In this document: positions 42,126 to 49,552 of the stretch, piece after piece
Layout of the letters: every line of letters begins with the position of its first letter
How positions within the stretch are numbered: the stretch's first letter is position 1
Assembly (NCBI RefSeq): GCF_038148855.1
Contig: NZ_JBBVGR010000011.1
Location: 62,001-126,000 of the forward strand
Length of the DNA stretch: 64,000 nt
From: Phycobacter sedimenti
GTDB lineage: Bacteria; Pseudomonadota; Alphaproteobacteria; Rhodobacterales; Rhodobacteraceae
Reading direction: 5' to 3'
Position numbers and translations under genes: made by a program
Notes under the pieces: generated by a model
Seen by the model: only the letters and a program-made list of their open reading frames with translations
The model's database searches: none
Told to the model about the DNA's origin: nothing

Positions 42126-43868
42126 ATGTCCAGATACGACAGACTGGCGGGGCGCGGAACCCGCCTGATGAACCGGATATATGCCTGGCGGGCGCGCAAG
42201 CAGCCTGCGGCGACCGGATTCGTATCCCAGCCCGAACCCCGTACCATCGGAAGCTTTGCCCGCGGGCGGCAGCTTGTTGCGGGCAATCTTCTGCTTGCGG
42301 GTTACCTCGTCGAATCGACCACCACCGGCCTCTGGGAGGTCGCAGCCCCCGATGCCGCCTTTGACGCGGAACGGCACGGATTTGCCTGGCTCGACGATCT
42401 GGCTGCCGTGGGGGATATCAAGGCCCGCATGAAGGCGCAGAACTGGGTCTGGGGCTGGATCCTGATGCACGGGCGCGGCACTGGCCCCGGCTGGTCGCCG
42501 GATCTGACCGGGCGCCGGGTCATCCGATGGATCAACCACGCCCTGTTCCTGCTCAGCGGCAAGGGGCGGGATGATACCGAAGCCTTTTATCGCTCTCTGT
42601 CGCAGCAGACCTGGTTCCTTGCGCATCGCTGGCAGGGCGCCACGCCTGGCCTTCCCCGGTTCGAGGCGCTGGCGGGGCTTATTTACGCGGGTCTTGCCCT
42701 GCAGGGCAAAGAGGAGCTGGCCGATCCCGCGATTCGCGCCCTCAGCGAGGAATGCGAGCGCCAGATCGATGAGCAGGGCGGCCTTCCGACCCGAAATCCT
42801 GAAGAACTGCTGGAAGTCTTTACTCTGCTGACCTGGACAGCTGCGGCCCTGCACGAGGCAGGTCGGACCGTTCCTGCACCACAAGTCGCTGCGATTGAGC
42901 GTATCGCGCCCACCCTGCGCGCCCTGCGCCACAGCGATGGCGGGTTGGCGCGGTTCCATGGCGGAGGGCGCGGGTTGGAAGGGTGGCTGGATCATGCTCT
43001 GGCTGCCAGTCATGTGGCAGCCCGCCCGGCACAAGGGTTGGCCATGGGTTATGCGCGTTTGTCGGCCCGCCGCACATCGGTTGTGGTGGATGCTGCGGTG
43101 CCACCCAAGGGGCGTGCTTCGGGAAACGGGCATGCTTCCACGTTGGCGTTCGAGCTGACTTCGGGGCGGCGTCCCTTGATCGTCAACTGCGGCTCGGGTG
43201 AAACCTTTGGCGTCGAGTGGCGTCGCGCTGGACGGGCCACCCCCTCGCATTCGACTCTGTGCCTTGAGGGGCACTCCAGCGCTCGCCTGGCTCCGCCTGA
43301 TCGCGCGACAGCGCAGGAAGAGCTTGTCGACGGACCGAGTGATGTTCAGGTTCAGCTTGAAGATCTGAGCGACGGCAGCCGGTTCCAGGGTGGTCATGAT
43401 GGCTACCTGCGCGAGTTTGGCCTGACCCATGCGCGCACGCTGGATCTGTCCTTTGATGGGCGGGCGCTCGCGGGTGAGGACATGCTGGTGGCACTCGACG
43501 AGGCAGCCGAAACACGCTGCTCGGCCGCGCTGGCGTCTCATGGAACTGACGGGATTGGTTTTGATATTCGCCTGCATCTGCATCCCGAAGTGGATGCAAC
43601 CCTTGACTTGGGCGGCGCAGCAGTATCCATGGCGCTCAAGAGCGGGGAAATCTGGGTTTTCCGCCATGACGGCACTTGCGAGTTGAAGCTGGAGCCGGGG
43701 GTTTACCTGGAAAAGACCCGCTTGAAGCCGCGTGCGTCAAAACAGATCGTTTTATCCGGCCGGGTGATCGACTATGCCACCCGCGTCCGGTGGACGCTGA
43801 GCAAGGCGCAGGAAACTGCCGATGCCGTGCGCGACCTGAACCGGGACGACCCCGAGAGTATTGACTGA
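42126..43868 (+). CDS. Heparinase II/III family protein
   Basis: A 580-residue protein with an N-terminal alpha/alpha-barrel-like helical region (about 60-320, WILMHGRGTGPGWSPDLTGRRVIRWINHAL and HDSDGGLARFHGGGRGLEGWLDH-like segments) and a C-terminal beta-sandwich Heparinase II/III domain (about 335-560, GNGHASTLAFELTSGRRPLIVNCGSGETFGVEWRRAGRATPSHSTL). No signal peptide is visible. The family includes polysaccharide lyases, but alphaproteobacterial copies beside purH and rsmB are single and lack sulfatases or transporters, so a housekeeping envelope role is more likely than uptake of heparin. It ends 22 bases before purH. Confidence 0.82.
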   Translation: MSRYDRLAGRGTRLMNRIYAWRARKQPAATGFVSQPEPRTIGSFARGRQLVAGNLLLAGYLVESTTTGLWEVAAPDAAFDAERHGFAWLDDLAAVGDIKARMKAQNWVWGWILMHGRGTGPGWSPDLTGRRVIRWINHALFLLSGKGRDDTEAFYRSLSQQTWFLAHRWQGATPGLPRFEALAGLIYAGLALQGKEELADPAIRALSEECERQIDEQGGLPTRNPEELLEVFTLLTWTAAALHEAGRTVPAPQVAAIERIAPTLRALRHSDGGLARFHGGGRGLEGWLDHALAASHVAARPAQGLAMGYARLSARRTSVVVDAAVPPKGRASGNGHASTLAFELTSGRRPLIVNCGSGETFGVEWRRAGRATPSHSTLCLEGHSSARLAPPDRATAQEELVDGPSDVQVQLEDLSDGSRFQGGHDGYLREFGLTHARTLDLSFDGRALAGEDMLVALDEAAETRCSAALASHGTDGIGFDIRLHLHPEVDATLDLGGAAVSMALKSGEIWVFRHDGTCELKLEPGVYLEKTRLKPRASKQIVLSGRVIDYATRVRWTLSKAQETADAVRDLNRDDPESID

Positions 43869-43890
43869 GCCTGCAAAGGACCGCCCTGCC

Positions 43891-45480
43891 ATGACCGACC
43901 TTCACCCCGTACGCCGTGCGCTGCTTTCCGTATCCGACAAGACCGGCCTCATTGAGCTGGGTAAGTCCCTCGCCGAACGCGGGGTTGAGCTGCTCTCGAC
44001 TGGCGGCACCGCTAAGGCGCTGCGCGATGCGGGGCTGGATGTGAAGGACGTCTCTGACGTCACCGGCTTTCCCGAAATGATGGATGGCCGCGTGAAGACC
44101 CTGCACCCGATGGTGCATGGCGGGTTGCTGGCCCTGCGCGACAACGATGCCCATGTGGCGGCGATGAAGGAACACGGGATCGGCGCCATCGATCTTCTGG
44201 TGGTGAACCTCTACCCGTTCGAGGCTGCACTGGCGCGCGGCGCAGATTATGACGAGATGATCGAGAATATCGACATCGGTGGTCCGGCCATGATCCGCGC
44301 GGCCTCCAAGAACCACCTGTTCGTCAACGTGGTCACAGATGTCGAAGACTATGACGCGCTTCTGGCCGAGCTGGATGAAAATGACGGTCAGACCTCTTAT
44401 GTCTTCCGTCAGCGTCTGGCGCAAACCGCCTATGCCCGCACTGCTGCTTATGACGCTGCTGTCTCTAACTGGATGGCGGGCGCGCTGGAGCTGGAAGCCC
44501 CCCGTCGCCGCGCCTTTGCCGGGGATCTGAAACAGACCCTGCGTTATGGTGAAAACAGCCACCAAAAGGCCGCCTTCTACACCGATGGCAGCAACCGTCC
44601 AGGTGTTGCCACCGCGGTGCAGCTGCAGGGCAAGGAGCTGTCCTACAACAACATCAACGATACCGATGCGGCCTATGAACTGGTCGCCGAGTTCGACCCG
44701 GCGGAAACCGCTGCCGTCGCCATCATCAAGCACGCTAACCCCTGCGGCGTGGCACGTGGCGCGACCCTGGCCGAAGCCTATCAGAAGGCATTTGACTGCG
44801 ACCGTACCTCCGCCTTTGGCGGGATCGTGGCGCTGAACCAGCCGCTGGACGCCGAAACCGCCGCCAAGATCACCGAGATCTTCACCGAGGTGGTGATCGC
44901 GCCGGGCGCTTCGGATGAGGCCAGGGAGATCTTTGCCGCCAAGAAGAACCTGCGCCTCTTGCTGACCGACGCGCTGCCCGATCCGCGCAAGCCGATCACC
45001 GCTTACAAACAGGTCGCTGGCGGCATGCTGGTGCAGGACAAGGACGTGGGTTACATCGGCATGGACGATCTGAAGGTCGTCACCGAAAAGGCCCCGACGG
45101 ACGAGCAGATGCAGGATCTTCTGTTTGCCTGGAAGGTCGCCAAACACGTCAAATCCAACGCGATCGTCTATGTGAAGGGCGATGCGACCGTGGGCGTGGG
45201 CGCAGGTCAGATGAGCCGCCTTGACAGTGCCAACGTTGCCGCCGCCAAGGCGCAGCGCATGGCGGATGAGCTGGGCCTTGATGAGAGCCTCGCCAAAGGG
45301 TCGGCCGTGGCTTCGGATGCCTTCTTCCCCTTTCCCGATGGTCTGCTCGAAGCGGCTGCTGCGGGCGCGACCTGCGTCATCCAGCCGGGTGGTTCGATGC
45401 GGGACGACGAGGTGATCAAGGCTGCCAACGAGGCGGGCCTCGCAATGGTCTTTACCGGCATGCGCCACTTCCGGCACTGA
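43891..45480 (+). CDS. purH: Bifunctional AICAR formyltransferase / IMP cyclohydrolase
   Basis: A 529-residue enzyme for the last two steps of IMP synthesis. The N-terminal MGS-like cyclohydrolase domain (about 1-195) has ALLSVSDKTGLIELGKSLAERGVELLSTGGTAKAL and VTGFPEMMDGRVKTLHPMVHGG. The C-terminal transformylase carries the catalytic KHANPCGVA motif and IQPGGSMRDDEVI. The length fits the family. The ATG at 43891 has AAAGGA ahead; an earlier TTG at 43861 would overlap the heparinase gene and lacks a site. It is followed 19 bases later by lspA and is probably in one transcript with it. Confidence 0.97.
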   Translation: MTDLHPVRRALLSVSDKTGLIELGKSLAERGVELLSTGGTAKALRDAGLDVKDVSDVTGFPEMMDGRVKTLHPMVHGGLLALRDNDAHVAAMKEHGIGAIDLLVVNLYPFEAALARGADYDEMIENIDIGGPAMIRAASKNHLFVNVVTDVEDYDALLAELDENDGQTSYVFRQRLAQTAYARTAAYDAAVSNWMAGALELEAPRRRAFAGDLKQTLRYGENSHQKAAFYTDGSNRPGVATAVQLQGKELSYNNINDTDAAYELVAEFDPAETAAVAIIKHANPCGVARGATLAEAYQKAFDCDRTSAFGGIVALNQPLDAETAAKITEIFTEVVIAPGASDEAREIFAAKKNLRLLLTDALPDPRKPITAYKQVAGGMLVQDKDVGYIGMDDLKVVTEKAPTDEQMQDLLFAWKVAKHVKSNAIVYVKGDATVGVGAGQMSRLDSANVAAAKAQRMADELGLDESLAKGSAVASDAFFPFPDGLLEAAAAGATCVIQPGGSMRDDEVIKAANEAGLAMVFTGMRHFRH

Positions 45481-45499
45481 ACGGCGGACGGCAAGGGAT

Positions 45500-45982
45500 A
45501 TGGCAGTGCGTATGATGTTCTGGGGCGCCTTCTGGGCCTTTCTGTTGGATCAGGCCAGCAAATACCTGGTGATTCACTGGATGGGCCTGTCCCAGCGCCA
45601 GGCCATCGACGTGCTGCCCCCCTTGCTGAACTTCCGCTACGGTGAGAACACCGGCATCAACTTCGGTCTGTTCGGCGGCGGGGATGAGGCCGCGCGCTGG
45701 GTTCTGATCGCCCTGTCGCTGGTCATCTGCGTGGCGCTGGCGGTTTGGATCAATCGCTCGCACCAAGGTGCGCGTCTGATGGCCCTGGCCGCGGGTCTGG
45801 TAATCGGCGGGGCGCTGGGCAATGTGGCGGATCGGCTGCTTTATGGATACGTGCTGGACTTTCTGAACATGTCCTGCTGCGGCATCACCAACCCGTTTGT
45901 CTTCAACGTGGCAGATGTCTTCATCTTTGCCGGAGCGGCTGGTTTGATCCTGTTTGACCGGGGCGGGAAAAACCCCGCGTGA
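45500..45982 (+). CDS. lspA: Lipoprotein signal peptidase (signal peptidase II)
   Basis: A 160-residue inner-membrane aspartyl protease with four helices that cleaves diacylglyceryl-modified prolipoproteins. The first helix FWAFLLDQASKYLVIHW, the conserved YGENTGINFGLF loop, Asp111 in GALGNVADRLLYGYVLDFL and Asp139 in NPFVFNVADVFIFAGA give both catalytic residues. The start is close behind purH with AAGGGAT ahead. It is followed by a DUF3035 lipoprotein, one of its likely substrates. Confidence 0.96.
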   Translation: MAVRMMFWGAFWAFLLDQASKYLVIHWMGLSQRQAIDVLPPLLNFRYGENTGINFGLFGGGDEAARWVLIALSLVICVALAVWINRSHQGARLMALAAGLVIGGALGNVADRLLYGYVLDFLNMSCCGITNPFVFNVADVFIFAGAAGLILFDRGGKNPA

Positions 45983-46036
45983 CCTTGGTCTGAAATTGCG
46001 GTAGAAGAGCCTCGAAACTGGCAGGAGTATCTGGGA

Positions 46037-46558
46037 ATGCGGATCCCTTTGGGCATGATTGTTCTGGTGGGCGCGGTGGCTGTTGCGGGCTGCTCGCAAA
46101 AAGGGCTGCGCGATATTCGCAAGACGGGCACCGGTCCGGATGAGTTTCTCGTTCTGCCAAGCAAGCCCTTGAGCGAGCCAAGCGATTATTCAAGCCTGCC
46201 GACCCCGACACCCGGTGGGACCAACATCACGGATGCTACGCCGCAGGCCGATGCCGTGGCTGCACTGGGCGGCAAGGCATCCGCTCTGGTGCCGGGGCAG
46301 GGCGTGCCGAGCTCAGATCTGGCGCTGGTCTCTGCCTCCAGCCGCTATGGCGTCTCGTCATCTGTCCGCCAGGAACTGGCCGAGGAAGACGCAAAATTCC
46401 TCAAGCGCAAACGGATCACGGGTCGGATCAAACTGTTCCCTGTGGATCGCTACGAGCAGATTTATGCCAAGCAGACGCTCGATCCATTCGAGGCGAACGA
46501 GCAGTTCCGTCGCGCTGGGATCGCAACGCCATCGGCCCCGCCGGCAGGCGGCGAGTAA
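46037..46558 (+). CDS. DUF3035 lipoprotein
   Basis: A 173-residue putative outer-membrane or periplasmic lipoprotein. The signal MRIPLGMIVLVGAVAVAGC ends in the lipobox VAGC, so Cys19 would be lipidated. The mature part begins SQKGLRDIRKTGTGPDEFLVLPSKPL, the DUF3035 core, and continues with a proline-rich LPTPTPGGTNITDATP. The family is restricted mainly to alphaproteobacteria and is of unknown function; it consistently follows lspA and precedes M16 proteases in roseobacters, which suggests an envelope quality-control unit. AGGAG lies eleven bases before the ATG. Assignment is firm and function is open. Confidence 0.87.
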   Translation: MRIPLGMIVLVGAVAVAGCSQKGLRDIRKTGTGPDEFLVLPSKPLSEPSDYSSLPTPTPGGTNITDATPQADAVAALGGKASALVPGQGVPSSDLALVSASSRYGVSSSVRQELAEEDAKFLKRKRITGRIKLFPVDRYEQIYAKQTLDPFEANEQFRRAGIATPSAPPAGGE

Positions 46559-46791
46559 CGGCCCTTTTGTCGACCTGACGCGCGGCCCGCATCCGAGGGC
46601 GGCTTTTCACAATATTGTTTCGCCGACTTGTACCTTTGCCGCATCGGCTTAGGTTGCGGTTAACCATGATGCTCCCAATATGAGGGGCGCCCGAGCGCTT
46701 TGTGTGGCAGTGGTTTTCCAGCCAGACAGGAGCCTGGGGCAGGATGGGCCATGGAATCTGTCCATGGGCCGGTAGGATTGGAGGATGCCAC

Positions 46792-48150
46792 ATGATCCGA
46801 CGGATTGTTTTGAGTGCCATCGCCTTGACCGCGGTGCTTGCTGGGTCTGTGCGCGCGCAGTCGCAGTCGCAGGCCGAGGATATGGTCACGGCCTTTACCC
46901 TGGACAATGGAATGGAGGTCGTGGTGGTCGAAGACCACCGTGCGCCCGTCGTTCAGCACATGGTCTGGTATCGCGCCGGATCCGCGGATGAACCGCCTGG
47001 GCAATCGGGTGTCGCGCATTTCCTTGAGCATCTCCTGTTCAAGGGAACGGATACCCTGGCCCCCGGTGAGCTGTCGGCGACCGTCGCGGCCAATGGCGGG
47101 CGGGACAACGCGTTTACCAGCTACGATTATACGGCCTATTTCCAGCGCATCGCCTCTGACCGACTGGAGCTGATGATGAAGATGGAAAGCGACCGGATGG
47201 TCAACATCCGGCTCAGCGAAGAGGAAATTGTGACCGAGCGGGAAGTGATCCTTGAGGAGCGCAACCAGCGCACCGACAACGACCCGCGCGCTCTGTTCCG
47301 CGAACAGCTGCGCGCCGCGCAGTTCCTCAATCATCGCTATGGTCAGCCTGTCATCGGCTGGCGGCACGAGATGGAGACGCTGGACCGCGAGGATGCGCTC
47401 TCGTTCTACAAGACCTATTATGCGCCCAACAATGCGATCCTGGTGGTTTCCGGCGATGTCACACCCGAAGAGGTGCGCCCCCTGGCTGAGAAGTACTACG
47501 GGGTGATCCCGGCAAACCCTGATCTGCCCGAACGCTTCCGCAGCCAGGACCCGCCACAGACCGCAGCGCGGCGCCTGACCTATCGCGATCCCCGTGTGGC
47601 GCAGCCCTATGTACAGCGCTCCTACCTGGTTCCGGAACGCGACAGCGGCGCACAGGAAGCGGCAGCGGCGCTTTTTCTTCTGTCCGAGCTTCTGGGCGGC
47701 GGGAACACCTCGTACCTCGCCAATGCCCTGCAGTTCGACCAGCAGACCGCAGTTTACACCGGTGCGTTCTATTCGGGAGTATCACTGGACAAGACCAACT
47801 TCATCTTTCTGATCGTGCCCGCCGAGGGGGTGTCCCTTGAGGAGGCCGAAGAGGCCCTTGATGCCACCTTCCGCAAGTTCCTGGAGGAGGGTGTCGACGA
47901 AAACCAGCTGGAGCGCATCAAGCTGCAGCTGCGGGCCTCTGAAATCTACGCGCGGGACAATGTGGACGGGATTGCCAACCGATATGGCCGTGCGCTGACC
48001 TCGGGTCTGACGGTTCAGGATGTGCAGGACTGGCCCAGGATCCTGCAATCGATCACCGCCGATGAGATCCTAGCGGTTGCGCGGGAATTTCTGCGCCCAG
48101 AGGCATCCGTTACAGGCTGGATGATGCGCCCAGAGGAGGTCACCCAATGA
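46792..48150 (+). CDS. M16 family zinc metalloprotease, catalytic subunit
   Basis: A 452-residue secreted peptidase of the pitrilysin/mitochondrial processing peptidase family. A signal (MIRRIVLSAIALTAVLAGSVRAQ) is followed by two M16 half-domains. The inverted zinc motif HxxEH is VAHFLEHLLFKGT (His76, Glu79, His80), with the third ligand probably in the VTEREVILEER helix. The ATG at 46792 begins the signal; an in-frame start 90 bases upstream gives no sensible leader. It overlaps the next gene by four bases. The pair would form a periplasmic heterodimer, like mitochondrial MPP subunits. Confidence 0.9.
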   Translation: MIRRIVLSAIALTAVLAGSVRAQSQSQAEDMVTAFTLDNGMEVVVVEDHRAPVVQHMVWYRAGSADEPPGQSGVAHFLEHLLFKGTDTLAPGELSATVAANGGRDNAFTSYDYTAYFQRIASDRLELMMKMESDRMVNIRLSEEEIVTEREVILEERNQRTDNDPRALFREQLRAAQFLNHRYGQPVIGWRHEMETLDREDALSFYKTYYAPNNAILVVSGDVTPEEVRPLAEKYYGVIPANPDLPERFRSQDPPQTAARRLTYRDPRVAQPYVQRSYLVPERDSGAQEAAAALFLLSELLGGGNTSYLANALQFDQQTAVYTGAFYSGVSLDKTNFIFLIVPAEGVSLEEAEEALDATFRKFLEEGVDENQLERIKLQLRASEIYARDNVDGIANRYGRALTSGLTVQDVQDWPRILQSITADEILAVAREFLRPEASVTGWMMRPEEVTQ

Positions 48151-49478
48151 CTGTCTTGACCACGGTCCGCGCCGGGCTTTTCGCCTGTTTTTCCCTGCTG
48201 ATGTCGGCGCTGCCTGCGGCGGCCGAGATCAACATCAAGGAAGTCACGTCTCCCGGCGGGATCACGGCGTGGCTGGTTGAGGATCACTCAATTCCCTTTG
48301 CCGCGCTGGAACTGCGCTTCAGGGGCGGCACTTCGTTGGATGCACCCGGCAAACGTGGTGCCATCCATTTGATGACAGGCCTGCTCGAGGAAGGCTCTGG
48401 CGATATGAGAGCCCAGGATTACACCAGAGCGGTGGAAAATCTTGCAGCCAGTTTCTCCTACGATGCTGATAAGGAATCCCTGTCCGTCTCGGCACGCTTC
48501 CTGACCGAGAACCGGGACAGTGCGATGGATCTGCTGCGGCAGACCCTGCTCGAGCCACGCTTTGATCAGGATGCCCTGGACCGGGTGCGCGCGCAGGTGC
48601 TCTCGGGGCTGCGTTCGGATGAAAAGGATCCCGATGCCATTGCCGGTCGTGCCTTCGGAAAGATGGCTTTTGGCGATCATCCTTATGGCAGCGATGGGAC
48701 CGGCACGATTGAATCGGTTTCAGCCCTGACCCGTCAGGACATGTTCGATGCCCATGCGGCGGTTCTTGCCCGCGACCGGCTTTATGTTGCTGCGGTAGGT
48801 GACATCAGCGAAGCAGAGCTGGGGACCCTGCTGGACGGATTGCTTGGCGATCTCCCGGAAACCGGGTCGCCTCAGCCCGGCCTCGCCGAGGTCACGATTG
48901 CGGGCGGCATCACGGTGATCGATTTCGACACGCCGCAGTCAGTTGCACTCTTTGGCCATATTGGCATCGATCAGCAAGATCCCCGGTTTTTCGCGGCCTA
49001 TATCATGAACCAGATCCTTGGCGGCGGGTCGTTTGAGAGCCGCCTGATGTCCGAGGTGCGCGAAAAGCGCGGTCTGACCTATGGCGTCTATTCCTACCTT
49101 GTGCCGCGCGATCTTGGCGCGGTCTACATGGGCTCCCTCGCCTCTGCCAATACCAAGATGGCCGAGGCGGTTGAGGTGATCCGCGCCGAATGGACCCGTA
49201 TGGCCACCGAGGGTGTCACGGAAAAGGAACTGCAGGATGCCAAGACCTATCTGACCGGGGCCTATCCGCTGCGCTTTGACGGCAATGGGCGCATTGCCTC
49301 GATCCTGGTGGGCATGCAGATGGAAGGGCTGCCGATCGACTACGTCGTGACACGCAACGACAAGATTAACGCGGTGACGCTGGAAGAAATCAATGGGGTG
49401 GCGTCTGAAGTACTGCAGCCCGATAACCTCCATTTCGTGGTCGTGGGCCGTCCTGAAGGTCTGAAGACCGGCGGCTGA
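48147..49478 (+). CDS. M16 family protein, non-catalytic partner
   Basis: A 443-residue M16 protein with a signal (LTTVRAGLFACFSLLMSALPAAAEI). At the site of the zinc motif it reads RGAIHLMTGLLEEGSGDM, so HxxEH is not preserved and the subunit should be inactive. The C-terminal half keeps the glycine-rich loop MNQILGGGSFESRLMSEVREKRGLTYGVYSY, which in MPP-alpha and related proteins handles substrate. Coupled translation with the catalytic partner (ATGA overlap) supports an obligate heterodimer. A very strong terminator follows. Confidence 0.9.
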   Translation: MTVLTTVRAGLFACFSLLMSALPAAAEINIKEVTSPGGITAWLVEDHSIPFAALELRFRGGTSLDAPGKRGAIHLMTGLLEEGSGDMRAQDYTRAVENLAASFSYDADKESLSVSARFLTENRDSAMDLLRQTLLEPRFDQDALDRVRAQVLSGLRSDEKDPDAIAGRAFGKMAFGDHPYGSDGTGTIESVSALTRQDMFDAHAAVLARDRLYVAAVGDISEAELGTLLDGLLGDLPETGSPQPGLAEVTIAGGITVIDFDTPQSVALFGHIGIDQQDPRFFAAYIMNQILGGGSFESRLMSEVREKRGLTYGVYSYLVPRDLGAVYMGSLASANTKMAEAVEVIRAEWTRMATEGVTEKELQDAKTYLTGAYPLRFDGNGRIASILVGMQMEGLPIDYVVTRNDKINAVTLEEINGVASEVLQPDNLHFVVVGRPEGLKTGG

Positions 49479-49501
49479 TCGCTGCTACATGACGGAAACG
49501 C

Positions 49502-49537
49502 AAACGGGCCGGAGTGAGATCTCCGGCCCGTTTTTTT
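49502..49537. terminator. Strong bidirectional terminator after the M16 pair
   Basis: A 13-base-pair perfect stem (AAACGGGCCGGAG at 49502-49514 with CTCCGGCCCGTTT at 49521-49533), six-base loop, then a run of seven Ts from 49531. It lies 24 bases after the M16 stop and 16 bases from the stop of the converging ALDH16 gene, where AAAA precedes it in the reverse direction. Confidence 0.95.
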
Positions 49538-49552
49538 GTCTTGGGTGCGGCC

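Noticed and set aside
46559..46791. Possible small gene or tRNA in the gap before the M16 pair
   Set aside because: No cloverleaf, no supported start and no conserved reading frame; only a short ACAATATTGT palindrome (46609-46618) and GGTTAACC are visible, too little to call.
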